This document shows, in pieces, positions 48,070 through 59,404 of a DNA stretch of 64,000 nucleotides. The translations under genes were made by a program, and so were the position numbers. The notes below the pieces were generated by a model. It saw nothing but the letters and a program-made list of their open reading frames with translations. It was not told the DNA's origin and did no database searches. The stretch comes from Trichosporon coremiiforme (lineage: Eukaryota > Basidiomycota > Tremellomycetes > Trichosporonales > Trichosporonaceae). The stretch lies in NCBI GenBank assembly GCA_039545355.1, contig BCJJ01000014.1, positions 871,914-935,913 of the forward strand. Direction: 5' to 3'. How positions within the stretch are numbered: the stretch's first letter is position 1; each line of letters begins with the position of its first letter.

Positions 48070-48980
48070 ATGGTCCGTGTTTCCGTTCTCAACGACGCCC
48101 TCAACTCGATGGGTGAGTAGATTTACGGCTGGAGCAGGAAGCGAGCCAGGGAGAAGGGATGTGCATGCGCACACGACTGGAACCGGACCGTTTCCTACTT
48201 TCGCAGCTTTTGGCATTAGACCACAGCTGACATTCAGTCAACGCCGAGCGCCGTGGAAAGCGCCAGGTCCTGATCCGCCCTTCGTCGAAGGTCGTCATCA
48301 AGGTCCTTTCCGTCTTCCAGAAGCACGGTAAGTCGAGCAGCAGCGATGGACATCAATCGATGGAGGAACGGACTTGCGCATGTCAGCGAAGGAACCTGCC
48401 AATTGTCAACGATCTGGACATCGATCAATCGCACCCCACGACACATCCTACCACCTACTATTCGCACCACCCCGGGGTATAACTACCCTTCCACGCCATG
48501 TCTACCGAGGACGGGTTTTAGATCTCCGGGAGAACAACACTCTTCATAAATATCCCTGCTGCCAGCTGAAGGCCGCACGGCCGCGGCATCGGCAGTATGG
48601 GCTGATTGGGAGAGAACATCACGACAAATGGCAGGATCTTCCTCGCTGGGGCAAGCTCCACTCTATCGATTCTGATGTCTTCGAGCTATCTGATGGATAA
48701 GATCCAAGCTGACAAACCAGGCTACATCGGCGAGTTCGAGCTCGTTGACGACCACCGTGGCGGCAAGGTCGTTATCCAGCTCAACGGTCGTCTCAACAAG
48801 TGCGGTGTCATCTCGCCCCGCTTCAACATCGCCGTTGACGCCATCGAGAACTGGGTCAACCTGCTCCTCCCCGCCCGTTCGTTCGGTAAGATCATCCTTA
48901 CCACCTCGGCCGGCATCATGGACCACGAGGAGGCCCGTAGGCGCCACGTCGGAGGCAAGATCCTTGCCTACGTCTACTAA
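48070..48980 (+). CDS. RPS22: 40S ribosomal protein S22 (uS8/S15a)
   Basis: Three exons (48070-48112, 48238-48327, 48721-48980) give exactly 130 aa, the invariant length of eukaryotic uS8. The sequence starts [20 protein letters not shown] and contains the expected [20 protein letters not shown] and the ending GGKILAYVY. uS8 binds helix 21 of 18S rRNA in the 40S body. The second intron is 393 nt and the first 125 nt, both long for this locus. In yeast RPS22B an intron hosts the H/ACA snoRNA snR44, so a hosted RNA here is worth testing; I cannot identify one by eye. Acceptors are GCTGACATTCAG and GCTGACAAACCAG. Confidence 0.97.
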
Positions 48981-49488
48981 GCGCGTCTCCGCGTCTGCCT
49001 AGACACCTTTCATAGGTTTCTGGGATGTATGTGGGTTTTATGACTGTACTAGTTCTGTTGCACAAAGTTTTGTAGTTGAGCATTTGCGTGAAGTGATCGG
49101 GACGTGCCTGAAGCTCGCATGCGTGTTGCATTCCGCCCAAGCTATGTCCATCCGGTGCTAGTAGATGGACTGAGTCCTTTACGGTCGAGCAGACTTGCTG
49201 TACCACAACACCTAGTACAGCACCGTGGCTTCCTACGTTCGGCAACCGTTCAGCTCGCTACCGATTCTGCCGTCTACTGTGCGAGCCGTCACTATCGAGG
49301 CAACGCCCGGCTGTTCAGACTTCGGCACCACCGCACTGACCGTGCCACAAGTTGAAGTAATGGTGAGATGACCCAGAATCACTGTCAAAGTTGGTTGTTG
49401 CTGCAAGCTGATCCGTATGATCCGTTCTCCTTGATTCTATGTTCACTGCTACATCCCATGTCTGGTTATCTACATCTACGTCTGCTGT
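48981..49488. other. Convergent intergenic region, nothing recognised
   Basis: 508 bp between the stop codons of RPS22 and PRE4. AT-richer than the genes; probably 3' UTRs only. Confidence 0.4.
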
Positions 49489-50579
49489 CTACTGCGTCTG
49501 CGATCCGTAACCACGGAGCCCCTCAGCGAAGCCCCAGTACGTCTCCGAGCTCTTCGAGTCGGAGATCTTGACGCCCTCCTTAGTAACCTTTGCGAGCTGG
49601 TACTGTAGAATGTCAGCTCGGTCCATTCCCCATGAGCTGTAGCACGACCCACCTTGTTCATACTCCTAGCGTCGCGGTAGTAGAGCACCTTCATGCACTC
49701 GTTGAGGACGGCCTCGGCCTCGGCCTCCGTGAGGAGGTCGCCCTTTCCGTCGGTGCCCGCCTTGGCCTCGTACGCCTCACGCAGGAGCGGCTGGGCGAGG
49801 TGCATGCCGAATCCGGTCGCGAGCGTCGGGGCAGTGTACGTCGTGCCCAGCAGGTCGACGTAACCGAGGAAGGGCTCGTCCTTCTCAAAGTCCCAACCGC
49901 CGATGATGCACGCGTTCCACAGGGGGTTGATCTTGGACCGGCGCGCGTAGAACAGGTTCGCGAGGAAGGTGTACAGGTTGCGCGGCGCCAGGGCCGGGTG
50001 GTTGTCGCTCAGCTTCAGCGTCTCCTCCTCTCGCCTGCATGTTAGCTGGAAGCCCAAACTGGGAAGCTTACAGAAGGCCGTTCAGCTCCTTCATCAGCCA
50101 CTGGAAGTCGGACATGTCGCCCGCAGCTCCGAGAACGGTGTGCGTGCCCAGAGCCTTCAGACGCTCGATGTCACGGAATCGAGCAAGAGATCCATACGAC
50201 GCTGACGTTAGTTCTCGCCTAAGTTAACAGCAACTAAGACCCACCAAGGTTGTCCGCGGCGAGCATCACTCCGTCCTTGTACTTCAGTCCGATGACTGAG
50301 GTACCAGTGACCAACGGCTGCCTGGCAGGTTAGTAGCGTTAGGGTCCGACCACCTACTGGGTGTGAGACACAGGCTCGGCGTGAGCGACGGGGGGAGCAC
50401 GACCGACGGGGATCGTAGAGTACATGTCGAACTGCTGGTGGGCAGTGAGGGGCTGTCCCCAGGCGGCAGGGTGCTGTTGTCAGCTTAGGATCCAGAAATG
50501 GGAGGCTGAGGACAGCATTATAGCACAGCACAACCAGTGACCATCATGATGTCAGCGACGTCAGACCTACATGGTTCAT
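49489..50579 (-). CDS. PRE4: 20S proteasome subunit beta-7 (Pre4/PSMB4)
   Basis: Six exons (50579-50571, 50473-50358, 50321-50245, 50201-50072, 50034-49653, 49602-49489) give 275 aa; yeast Pre4 is 266. The propeptide-like N-terminus leads into HTQQPLVTGTSVIGLKYKDG and MLAADNLASYGSLARF, then LGAAGDMSDFQWL, and the diagnostic GGWDFEKDEPFLGYVDLLGT plus YTAPTLATGFGMHLA. Beta-7 is a non-catalytic beta-ring subunit whose C-terminal tail clamps the two half-proteasomes; the last exon provides such a tail (YWGFAEGLRGYGSQTQ). The first coding exon is just 9 nt (Met-Asn-His), joined over a GTAGGT donor to CAC CCT GCC. Four of the five acceptors have CTAAC/CTGAC within 8 nt of the exon. Divergent from YCS4. 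Confidence 0.94.
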
Positions 50580-51032
50580 GGCTGCGGGATGAGCTTGGAC
50601 TCTAGCAGCTCTAAGACGGTATCAGGAGGTGTTCTTGTTCCAGCTTCCTGTCGAGGGTGAACGCTGTCGGTCTCGATGCTGTTGTGGCGAGTGCTGAAGG
50701 CCGAACGAGGTGTGACGGAGTCGTTGGTGTGAGGTGAGGACCGTCTATGACAAGCACGACGCGCGGCTGGAATCGATGGGCGGTGACGTGTGTTTTACCA
50801 CGTGACAACCACGAATAATCTTTATCATCATTGGCGACGGGAGCAAAGCGGACCTGCGGTGGATGTCAACAAAGGCCAGGGTCAGGGCGACTGACTTTGG
50901 CCGCTGACGGTTTGTTTTGACGATAACAAAGCGACATCTCCGCCCGTTCCGTTCGACAGCGACCTCGACACCCATCGCCCCACGACACAGAGAGCCCGAC
51001 GAGATCCACACCGGACCTCCTCTCTGCCCGCG
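50580..51032. promoter_or_regulatory. Divergent promoter region, PRE4 and YCS4
   Basis: 453 bp between start codons. A CACGTG E-box lies at 50799-50804 inside TTTTACCACGTGACAACC, which on either strand loosely resembles the proteasome-associated control element of yeasts (GGTGGCAAA). The resemblance is partial and unproven. Confidence 0.35.
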
Positions 51033-54000
51033 ATGGAGTTCAATCTGCAGGAGGAGCTCCTGTCGCTCTCCTCCGACCCATCCCTGTACCCGATCAACAA
51101 CGAGCTCGATGTCCCCGACCTGTCCGCGAACGCGATCGACGCCTTCCTCTCCTCGGCCATTGATGCTGTTGTTCACGACCCCGACGCTATTATCCACTTC
51201 GGCGAGCAGACGTTCGACATCTTTGCGTCCGTCCTCAAACATGCCGCATCGCCCACTGTCAACGGACCCGTGCTCCAGAAGACCCTCGATGCGATCACCT
51301 CAGGCTTGACTCACCACTCAAACGCCGTTATGGCGCTCGTCGCTCCCGGAATGGATGACTCGGACATCGACGCACCCCTCCAGCACCGCGCTCAGCTCGA
51401 GCGCTGGGCGTTCCTCCTCCAGTGGTTCGTGAACGCGGCCGAGAAGGGCGCGGGCCGACAGCCCGGAGACGATGTCCCCGGCGCAAGGAAGGCGAAGGCC
51501 AAAAAGCAGCCCGTCAACCGCGGCGTCAACACCGCTTTCCAGTGGGAGGACCACCTTCCCCTCGTTCTGCTCACTATGCATCGTGCCCTCCGTGTACCGA
51601 CGCAGCGTATCTGGCGAACATCGAGCGAGCGCGAGGCATTTGTCTCGTGCTTCACCAAGCCCGCGTACCAGTTATGCGAGATCGAGACGTACCTCAAGGT
51701 CAACGAGATCCGTCTCGGTATCTACAAGGTCATCTGTCTCGCTGTCAAGTTCCACGGCCACGCTTTCGGTGCTCAGACTTCCGTCATCCAGAACCTCACC
51801 TACTTCGAGCACCTGAGCGAGCCGATGGCCGAGTTGCTCGCCATTCTCGAGAAGGAGTTCGACTACCCCCAGCTTGCCGAGGAGGTTCTCCGCGAGGTTG
51901 CAGCCAAGACGTTCCCTCATAATGATGCCAAGGGACCGCGATCTTTCTCCCGTTTCCTCGTCCGTCTCGGCGAACTCTGCCCCCGAGTCGTTCACAAGCA
52001 GATGCCCCTCCTGCTCGCACACCTTGACAGCGAGGTGAGTTACTGTAGAGCTCTCCACAACTGACATCAGGCACACCCCATGCGTATGGCTCTCGTCGAA
52101 ATCACCGGTCTGCTCATCAAGGAGCTGTCCATGACCGAGGACGGCGAAGAGGAGCAGAAGCAGAAGCAGGTCAAGCGCTTCTTCGAGATCCTCTTTGAGC
52201 GCTTCCTCGACCTCAACTCTTACGTCCGCTCCAAGGTCCTGACAACTTTGATCAAGCTCTGCGACCTTCCCGTCAAGTTCCCGAAGCAGCGTGCTAAGAT
52301 GACCGACCTCACGATCCGCACCCTCGAAGACAAGACCTCGTCCGCCCGTCGTTACGCAATTCAGCTGCTCTGCAAGCTGCTCGAGACGCACCCCTTCGGT
52401 GCCCTGCACGGCGGAACGCTCAACCTGCCCGAGTGGGAGGAGCGCTACGAGAAGGTCTGCGAGGAGCTCGAGAAGGTCGACACGCATGAGATGGAGCAAG
52501 CTCGTCGCGATGCCGGCATGGACGAGGATGAAGAGGGTAACAAGGAGAAGGAGGGCGAGGAGGAAGAAGAAGATGAGGAGGAGCATGCCGAAGAGTCCGA
52601 CGAGGATGCCGACAAGAGCAACGGCGACATGTCGGTTGACGGCGAGGCTACCCCCAAGAAAGTGAAGAAGGAGAAGAAGCCTCGCAAGTCGCAGCTCAAC
52701 GTTGCCGCCATCGAAGCTGAGCAGTCCTCCTTAGACGCGCAGACCATCATGTGTCTCCGTCTCACCAAGAAGTATTACTCGGACGCACTCAAATTCATCA
52801 ACCAGATCGAGACCGCGATCCCGACCCTGTGTCAGCTTCTGGTCTCCACCAACAAGTCCGAGGTGCTGGAGAGCATGCGCTTCTTCCGCACCGCCTATGA
52901 GTACAACGTTAACGGCGCTGAGCAGGGTATCAAGACCATGCTTCACCTCATATGGACCAAGGATCACAACACGACTACGGAGGAGGGCGTCGACGGTCGC
53001 TCCGTCCGCGGCAACCTCCTCGACGTCTACCGCTCCCTCTACTTTGACGTCGTGCCGGACCTCACCCCCAAGCAGCAAGTCAACCGCATCGCCAAGAACA
53101 TGATCGAGCGGACTTATGGAGCCACGCTCGCCGAGCTCACGTCTCTTGAGGAGCTTCTCCGCACCATGATGGTGGAGGGAGGCGTGCACCCGGATGTCAT
53201 CAACAAGCTCTGGCAGGTCTACAGCACCGAGCAGGAGATCCCCAAGGCTCAGCGCCAGGGCGCCATCATCATCCTCGGCATGCTTGCTATCGCCAAGCGT
53301 GATGTCGTCACTGAGCGTGTCGACTCGCTCCTCAAGGTCGGTCTTGGCCACCACGGCCAGAACGACCTGGTGCTCGCTCGCTACACCTGCGTCGCCCTTC
53401 AGCGTCTCGGCGGAAGCGCCAAGAAGGTCAAGGGCTCACTCAAGGACAAGACGATGCGTCTGCCCATGGACAATGCCGTCTTCTCCAAACTCGAGAACAT
53501 TATCAAGGTCTCCACTCGCTCGCCGCAATGGTTCGGCATGGCTGAGCAGGCTCTCAACACGATCTACCTGCTCGGACAGCAGCCTGACGCTCTCTGCGCT
53601 TCGATCATCAAGGACCTCACGGCCCGCGTCTTCTATACTCCGAAGCCTGCTGCTCCGGCCGACGATGCATCCAGCACTTCGTCGATGGACGTCGAGGAGG
53701 CGGACGAGACGATCACCGGTGCGGTTGATGCGTCTGAGGCAGCCATTGAGCCGACGCAGTCGTCTCAAGAGGCGAAGCCCGACGAGGTTGGTGCGTTTGA
53801 CCTCGCCAAGCTCGTCTTCACCGTTGGTCATGTTGCGCTGAAGCACATTGTCTACCTCGAGCTCGTCGAGCGCGAGTTCAAACGCCGCAAGGAGGAGAAG
53901 GCCAAGGAGAAGGCCGACCAGAAGAAGAAGGACAAGGACGACAACGACCTCGATGCCGTTACTGGCAACGCCGAGGACGACATTGGCGATCTCATCCAGA

Positions 54001-55070
54001 CCATCCGCGAGCGAGAGCTGCTGTACGGCGAGAAGAGTCTCCTCGCTATCTACGGTCCCCTCATCGCCGCGATTTGCGCGAGTCCGAAGCGCTACAAGTC
54101 GCCGACCCTCCGCCAGGCTGCCGTCCTCGCCCTCACCAAGTTCATGTGCGTCAGCGCGCAATTCTGTGAGAACCACCTTCTGCTCCTCTTCAAGATCCTC
54201 GAAACCAGCCGCGACCCGGTCGTCCGCTCCAACATTGTCATCGCCCTCGGAGACATTGCCGTCTGCTGGGGCAGCCTCATCGATGACAACAGCGAGAGGC
54301 TGTACCAGGGTCTGACCGACCCCGACCCGATTGTCAAGAAGAACACACTCATGGTCCTGACGCATCTTATCCTGAACGGTATGATCAAGGTCAAGGGCCA
54401 GCTAGGCGAGATGGCCAAGTGCCTCGAGGACCCCGACCAGCGTATTTCAGACCTCGCCAAGCTCTTCTTCACTGAGCTGTCAACAAAGGACAACGCACTC
54501 TACAACAATTTGCAGGACGTCATCTCGCACCTGTCCATCGGCGCGCACGCTGTGGACGAGGAGACGTTCGAGCGGACGATGCGCTTCATTTTCACCTTCA
54601 TCGAGAAGGAGAAGCAGGCCGAGGCACTCGTCGAGAAGCTGTGCCAGCGTTTCCGCCTCGCTACGGACGAGCGGCAATGGCGCGACATTGCCTTTTGTCT
54701 GTCGCTCCTGCCGTTCAAGTCGGAGCGCAGCATGAAGAAGCTCATCGAGGGCCTGCCCTTCTACCAGGACAAGCTGCACGAGGAGACGGTCTTCAAGCGC
54801 TTCTCGGAGATCCTCGCCAAGGCGCGCGCGAACAAGGGTGCCGGCAAGCCCGAGACGGAGCTCAAGGAGTTCGAGAACATCCTGAACGAGCACCAGGCGA
54901 AGGGACTCGAGGAGGCCGCGCTCGAGGCGGACGTCATGAAGAAGACAAAGGCAGCTCAGCGACGGGCAGCGAAGCGGCAACCGAAGACGTCGACCGCGCC
55001 GCAAGCACGACCAACGCGGGACGGCGCTTCCCGGCGGCGAGTAGTGGAGAGCGACGAGGACGACGAGTAG
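51033..55070 (+). CDS. YCS4: Condensin complex subunit 1 (CAP-D2/Ycs4/Cnd1)
   Basis: Two exons (51033-52034 and 52071-55070) give 1,333 aa. The join reads LLLAHLDSEAHPMRMALVEI, a conserved CAP-D2 stretch. CAP-D2 is the HEAT-repeat subunit of condensin I that contacts the kleisin and SMC heads in mitotic chromosome compaction. HEAT-like helices occupy most of the protein; the C-terminal Cnd1 region shows ISDLAKLFFTELSTKDNALY and NLQDVISHLS, RTMRFIFTFIEKEKQAEALV and CLSLLPFKSERSMKKL. A very acidic linker with a KKVKKEKKPRK patch lies at about residues 480-545 and a second charged linker at about 930-960. The C-terminus is basic then acidic (VVESDEDDE), the usual CAP-D2 tail and a plausible phosphorylation target. 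The start is the first ATG after the promoter and gives the expected N-terminus. Confidence 0.95.
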
Positions 55071-55148
55071 ACTACTGTTGTACACTGCCATACATATGGA
55101 CTCTGATTATGATTTCTATCTACCGGGCTGATCTAGTTTCTAGGGGGT

Positions 55149-56745
55149 CTACTTCTTGGGGAAGAAGGCGGCGAAGAGCGATGCGCCAAACGTCGTTACG
55201 CCAGTGTAGATGAGGAGCGAGCCATAGTTGGTCTTGCCGTACGCGCCTGCGGCGCCCGCGAACGCACCTCCCTTCAGGAGTGCGGTCGAGATAGGACCAG
55301 AGGTCAGGTTGCCGACACCCTTGAGGATTGTGAAGAGGGAGAACAGGAGACCAGGGAGGTTGGGGTCGTCCTTGGAGATGATGGTGATCATCTTGCTCCA
55401 CAGGCCGACAAAGGAGAGCGCAGTGAAGCCCCAAACGACAGCAAAGGCGGTCAGGCATCCCTCCGCGGAGACGCCGGCGCTGAAACCCCAGAGCAAGAGG
55501 CATGCGACAGCGGCTGTAGTGCACGAGGCAGGGACGACGTATCGGCTGGGGTATCTGTCCGAGATGTAGCCCATGACGGCGTTACCGGGCACAGAGGCAG
55601 CGTTCATGATGGCCACGAGCGCGGTCCCATTCGGCTTGCGAGCGTGCACGACGTCGGCAAAAGTCGGGATCCAAAGCGACGGGATAAAGTTGCCCATGCA
55701 CGTGCACATGATCACTGCCATGCCGATCCAGACAGCAGGGTGCTTGAGGAAGGAGTAATCGACCTTGGGGCGGTTCCGCCTGGCTCCGCCCTTACCGAGG
55801 GGGATGCGGCGGCGGATGAAGCAGAGCGCGCCAGCGTTGAGGGCGAAGAATCCTAGCCCGAGCGAAATCATGGTCGCCTTGTACCCGAATCGAGACAGGA
55901 GGGCGGACACGACGAGAGGGTACACTACACCGCCAACGCCCGTGCCGCTCATCTGGATACCGGTCGCCATGCCGCGGCGGTCCTGGAACCACTCGTACAC
56001 CAGCGTCGCGCAGGGGAGGTACAGCGCCCCAGCGAAGGGGTAGAAGATGCCGATTGTGATAATGAGGTGCCATGCCTCGGTGACGAAGGCGCTGCCGATG
56101 AGAGAGGCAGTGGCGACGAGGAGACCGACCCACTGCAGTGGCTTGGACCACTGGGGAATTGCCGTGAACATTCTGTGGTGTTAGCAGAGATCGGACGGGG
56201 ATCACTCACGGGCCTAGGAACGCGGCGCTCATGTACATCAACGACGTCTGCAATGTCGCGGCCATCGTGAGCGTCGGGTCGTTGTTGGGGAACATGTGCG
56301 ACATCCAGTACTCGTGCAGGACGCCTGCGGAGAATGGCAGACCCCAGACAACCGTCTCGACCAGAGTTGCAGCAGCGAGGAAGGAGTACGCCTTGGCTCC
56401 CCGGTCGACGGGCGGAAGGGACGGCAACTCACGTCCGCCAGCTTCGTCAATGTCGAAGTGCGCCATGGAGCTGTTGCGCGACATGTCCGGCGAGCCCCCC
56501 GTCGGAGAGAAGCTCGGCGGCGTGCCGACGCGCTCCTCTTCGTGCGCGTAGTCGTCCTTCATGTCGGCAATGTTCGTCGTACTCGGATAAGCACTCGGCG
56601 GGAGGGATGGCAGCGGTGACGCTACGTCCTTGTCGCCACGGTGAGGAATGTACACTGAGCGCACCTCGCGCGGCGCCGGCACGCCAGAGTGCGAGGGCCG
56701 GCGCGCGATCGTGCTCTGCGGCGCAGAGATCTCGACGTTTGCCAT
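55149..56745 (-). CDS. Major facilitator transporter, monocarboxylate (MCT/SLC16-like) family
   Basis: Exons 56745-56210 and 56172-55149 give 519 aa. About 130 hydrophilic, Ser/Pro-rich residues precede 12 predicted membrane helices: the first helix motif is GLPFSAGVLHEYW, and the block EWFQDRRGMATGIQMSGTGV matches the MCT-type signature between helices 4 and 5. A central loop (RRRIPLGKGGARRNRPK) separates the two halves, and YISDRYPSRYVVP carries the MFS A-like motif of the second half. Fungal MCT-like proteins transport monocarboxylates, riboflavin or other metabolites; the substrate is unknown. The intron ends GCTAACACCACAG. Convergent with YCS4, with only 78 bp between stops. Palindromic sites lie about 330-380 bp upstream. 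Confidence 0.85.
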
Positions 56746-57874
56746 GGTTACGAGCTGCTTGTCGGACTTTTGGAATGTGAGAGAGTGGGAGGCGAGTAAA
56801 AGTCAGAAACCGAACATGACTCCCCCAGGGCAGAGATATATGACCTGTTCCAACCGCGCGGACCTGCCGGCGTGCCGAGACTGTGCCGAGCCGGCACTGA
56901 TCTGGCATCACGCTCGGCCTGCACGACAAAGAGCACCTCGATGCGAGCAGAGCTGGAAGAAACGCGAGGAAATCCGGATCTTGCGCGCGCTTACCGCGAT
57001 GATTTCATGTACTTCTTGCGTCTGGGCCGAGATGCCACCTTCGGTCCCTGTAAAATCCAGGGAAAGCCGGGCTCGTTACGGACCCGGCCGACTGATGGCC
57101 CGTAACGAGGCGATAAAGCTCGTTACGGGGCATGACCGCTGAGGTCCTCGTCGCAACTTCAGCAAGAACCTGTCAGTTGAGGATGCTTGACAGACGTTAG
57201 GATGACGATGGAAGGGCTTCTGGTGGCTTCGGCGGGTGATAGAAGTTTGTCAAAAGTCAATGAGTCAGCACCGTTCATAGGGACGTGATCTCGCCCTTTG
57301 CGGTCACGTTTCTTGTAGTTTGCTTGTCGTTGTCCAACTCCTCCCCTTCGTGCTCACACGTCGTCGAGCGCCAAGATCGCAGTGATGCTTCGGGATGGGG
57401 GTAGCTCCATCCGCAGGTGGGCAGGTCTTTCGGGTCTGGAGTCCCCGGTGCCCCTACACTCCAAGCGCTCACATTGGGCCAAGCTCAGTCGTCCGCTGAT
57501 GGCCGTGACGAGTTTCCTCCTGCTCCTCGAGTCGACACAATGCCCAAAGACGCGAAGAAGCATGTTGGAAAAGCGTCGGTGACGAACTTCGGGCGAGCGG
57601 TTGGGTGAGGCGATTGTGCGGCCGATGCGGCAATGTCAGTCTCTGGAATCAACAGCCTGCCGCGTTTCGGTAACGAAGATAACACATGTGTAGCAGCCCC
57701 TTGCTGACTGACCTGCCTTCGCACCAACATATGGGCGAGTCACACTTGCGCCCCGACAATCACAAAACACGAGTCCAGTGCCACACTGGCTGACAACATC
57801 CTTTCTGGACGATTCCCTCGTCTCTCGCGCTCCCTTAAGCCTCTGGGACACTCCAACACATGCGCAAACGTCGC
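56746..57874. other. Promoter of the MFS gene and gene-free DNA
   Basis: The first part holds the promoter of the transporter, including the CTCGTTACGG sites listed separately. The remainder up to the tRNA-Ala gene has only short, unconvincing open frames. Confidence 0.4.
57072..57128. repeat. Three copies of CTCGTTACGG, one inverted
   Basis: CTCGTTACGG occurs at 57072-57081 and 57119-57128, with its exact reverse complement CCGTAACGAG at 57100-57109. Three perfect 10-mers within 57 bp, in mixed orientation, upstream of a transporter is the arrangement expected for a transcription-factor binding cluster. Confidence 0.8.
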
Positions 57875-57879
57875 AAAAA
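57875..57879 (-). terminator. RNA polymerase III terminator of tRNA-Ala
   Basis: A run of five T on the transcribed strand begins 8 nt after the tRNA 3' end. Confidence 0.6.
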
Positions 57880-57886
57880 GTGTTGC

Positions 57887-57969
57887 TGGACGACTTAGGA
57901 ATCGAACCAAAGACCTCGTCAAGATTAGACAGTGCTAATGACGCGCTCTACCAACTGAGCTAGACGCCC
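57887..57969 (-). tRNA. tRNA-Ala (AGC) with a 10-nt intron
   Basis: The minus strand folds into a full cloverleaf of 73 nt plus 10. The acceptor starts GGGCGTC and ends GTCGTCC plus discriminator A, including the alanine identity pair G3-U70. D-stem GCTC/GAGC, anticodon stem CGTCA/TGACG and the T-loop TTCGATT are all present. The anticodon loop reads TT-AGC-A, then a 10-nt insertion (CTGTCTAATC) exactly at the canonical position 37/38, then T. Without the insertion every arm has standard length. There are U-U oppositions at 6/67 (as I recall also in yeast tRNA-Ala) and at 51/63 in a weak T-stem, so reduced fitness of this copy is possible. Confidence 0.85.
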
Positions 57970-59274
57970 CCAGCTTGCTGATGATAGCGGTGAGCCGCTC
58001 CGGGCTATGAGGGGTAAACGCTGCATCCTGCCGTAGATTGGTCTTTTCGCTTCTGGTAGGCTGGTTCTGGCTCTCCTACGATGCTGGAGCGTATCTAGGA
58101 ATCGCAGACGATTGCGAGGGTTCTTGTCTCGTGTCCCTGAGCTGTGGGGCTGAGCGCATGGATGAGGAGGGACCATGCCGTGCAGAGTTATGCCGCCGTG
58201 CAGCTGGTGGCTTGGTGCACAGTTGCGCGGCTGCCTGTGCAGTTTCTTTGTGCGAAAGTGAGTAGGAATGCTTTGACGGGTGACGATGGCCACCGCACGC
58301 AAAACATTTGCCGCTCTTGCATAGGCAACGTTGGGTCCGGGTCGGCTACACGCTTATGAGTTGTGTGCGCTGTGTTGTGGCGGCGACATGCCCGTCTGGT
58401 CAAGCCACTTTGGTGCCGGCAAGCACTGTGGCGCCCGTCAAAGCGAGACAGAGATTGTGATGGTGTTACAGTCACAGCTCGGCTTGCATGCCAAATCTTC
58501 ATGACTAGAATCCCTCGTCTGCGATCTCAGCGCGAACCGGCAAGACACCCCTAGCCACAGCGACTGCCGACCCTATTCACCTGGGGAGCCTAGCCTGACA
58601 TGGGCACCACAGCCGCCTCTTGCGTCGCTGAATGCAGTGAGATGCAGTGGCGAACGGTGACTCGCCGTTGTGGCTGACCACGAGCGTCCCGCGTCCCGCG
58701 CTTGGAGAGGGAGAACAGAGGGCCTGTCTGACACGCCGGTACCTGCACTGTGGTCGAAGCTGACACACGGCCACGGTTGGATCTACCCGTACAGCTGTCG
58801 AGCAGTGGAAGTCACCCCGTCCATCAAGACACGGCTCCAACGTCATAGAAGGGAATGTCCCCAAGCCTTGGTGATCGTGATCGGCTCGGGGTGTACAACG
58901 AGCACATCGTTCTTCGTTCACTCACACTTCACTCAGAGGTGGTGACAGTAGTCAGTTTGTGGACGGCCGTCGTAACTCGCGGTCCCAGACCCTCATCGTG
59001 CGGTCCTTTCACTACGACGGTTGAAGGAACGGAGGACGAGCAGAGACCCGGAAAAAGAGAGAGAACTATCGAGGTGACACATCAGCACCGACTCATGCCA
59101 TGGGTCTGCACGCACTCGTGCAGAACGACTGCCACTGAACTGGGATCGCCAAACACCGCCACTTCTGCCCAAACCGTCTAGTACACCTCTGCCGTTTTCT
59201 CACATAGCATGCATCCTCTAGCAAAAGTAGAACTCCCATCGACTTCCATGCGCACAGCAGGAGGAACAAGATTG
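57970..59274. other. Gene-free DNA between the two tRNA genes
   Basis: About 1.3 kb with no convincing frame, no further cloverleaf and no repeat of note. Confidence 0.45.
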
Positions 59275-59279
59275 AAAAA
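59275..59279 (-). terminator. RNA polymerase III terminator of tRNA-Thr
   Basis: A T5 run on the transcribed strand lies about 16 nt after the tRNA 3' end. Confidence 0.6.
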
Positions 59280-59294
59280 GGAAATCCTGGTAGA

Positions 59295-59404
59295 TGCCTA
59301 TTAACGGGATTGAACCGTTGACCTTTCCTTTGCCACGTGTGCTTACGAAAGATTCTTGCTTACGTAATTACGAGAGGAACGCACTGCCACTGTGCTAAAC
59401 AGGC
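59295..59404 (-). tRNA. tRNA-Thr (CGT) with a 38-nt intron
   Basis: The mature 72-nt cloverleaf pairs fully: acceptor GCCTGTT with AATAGGC plus discriminator A, D-stem GCAC/GTGC, anticodon stem TTCCT/AGGAA, T-stem AACGG/CCGTT around TTCAATC. The anticodon loop is CT-CGT-A, giving CGT (reads ACG, Thr), followed at position 37/38 by a 38-nt intron with internal self-complementarity (TTACGTAA and nearby GTAAGC). Anticodon and acceptor pairs fit threonine. Expected internal A and B boxes are present. The intron is long for a fungal tRNA-Thr. Confidence 0.88.
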
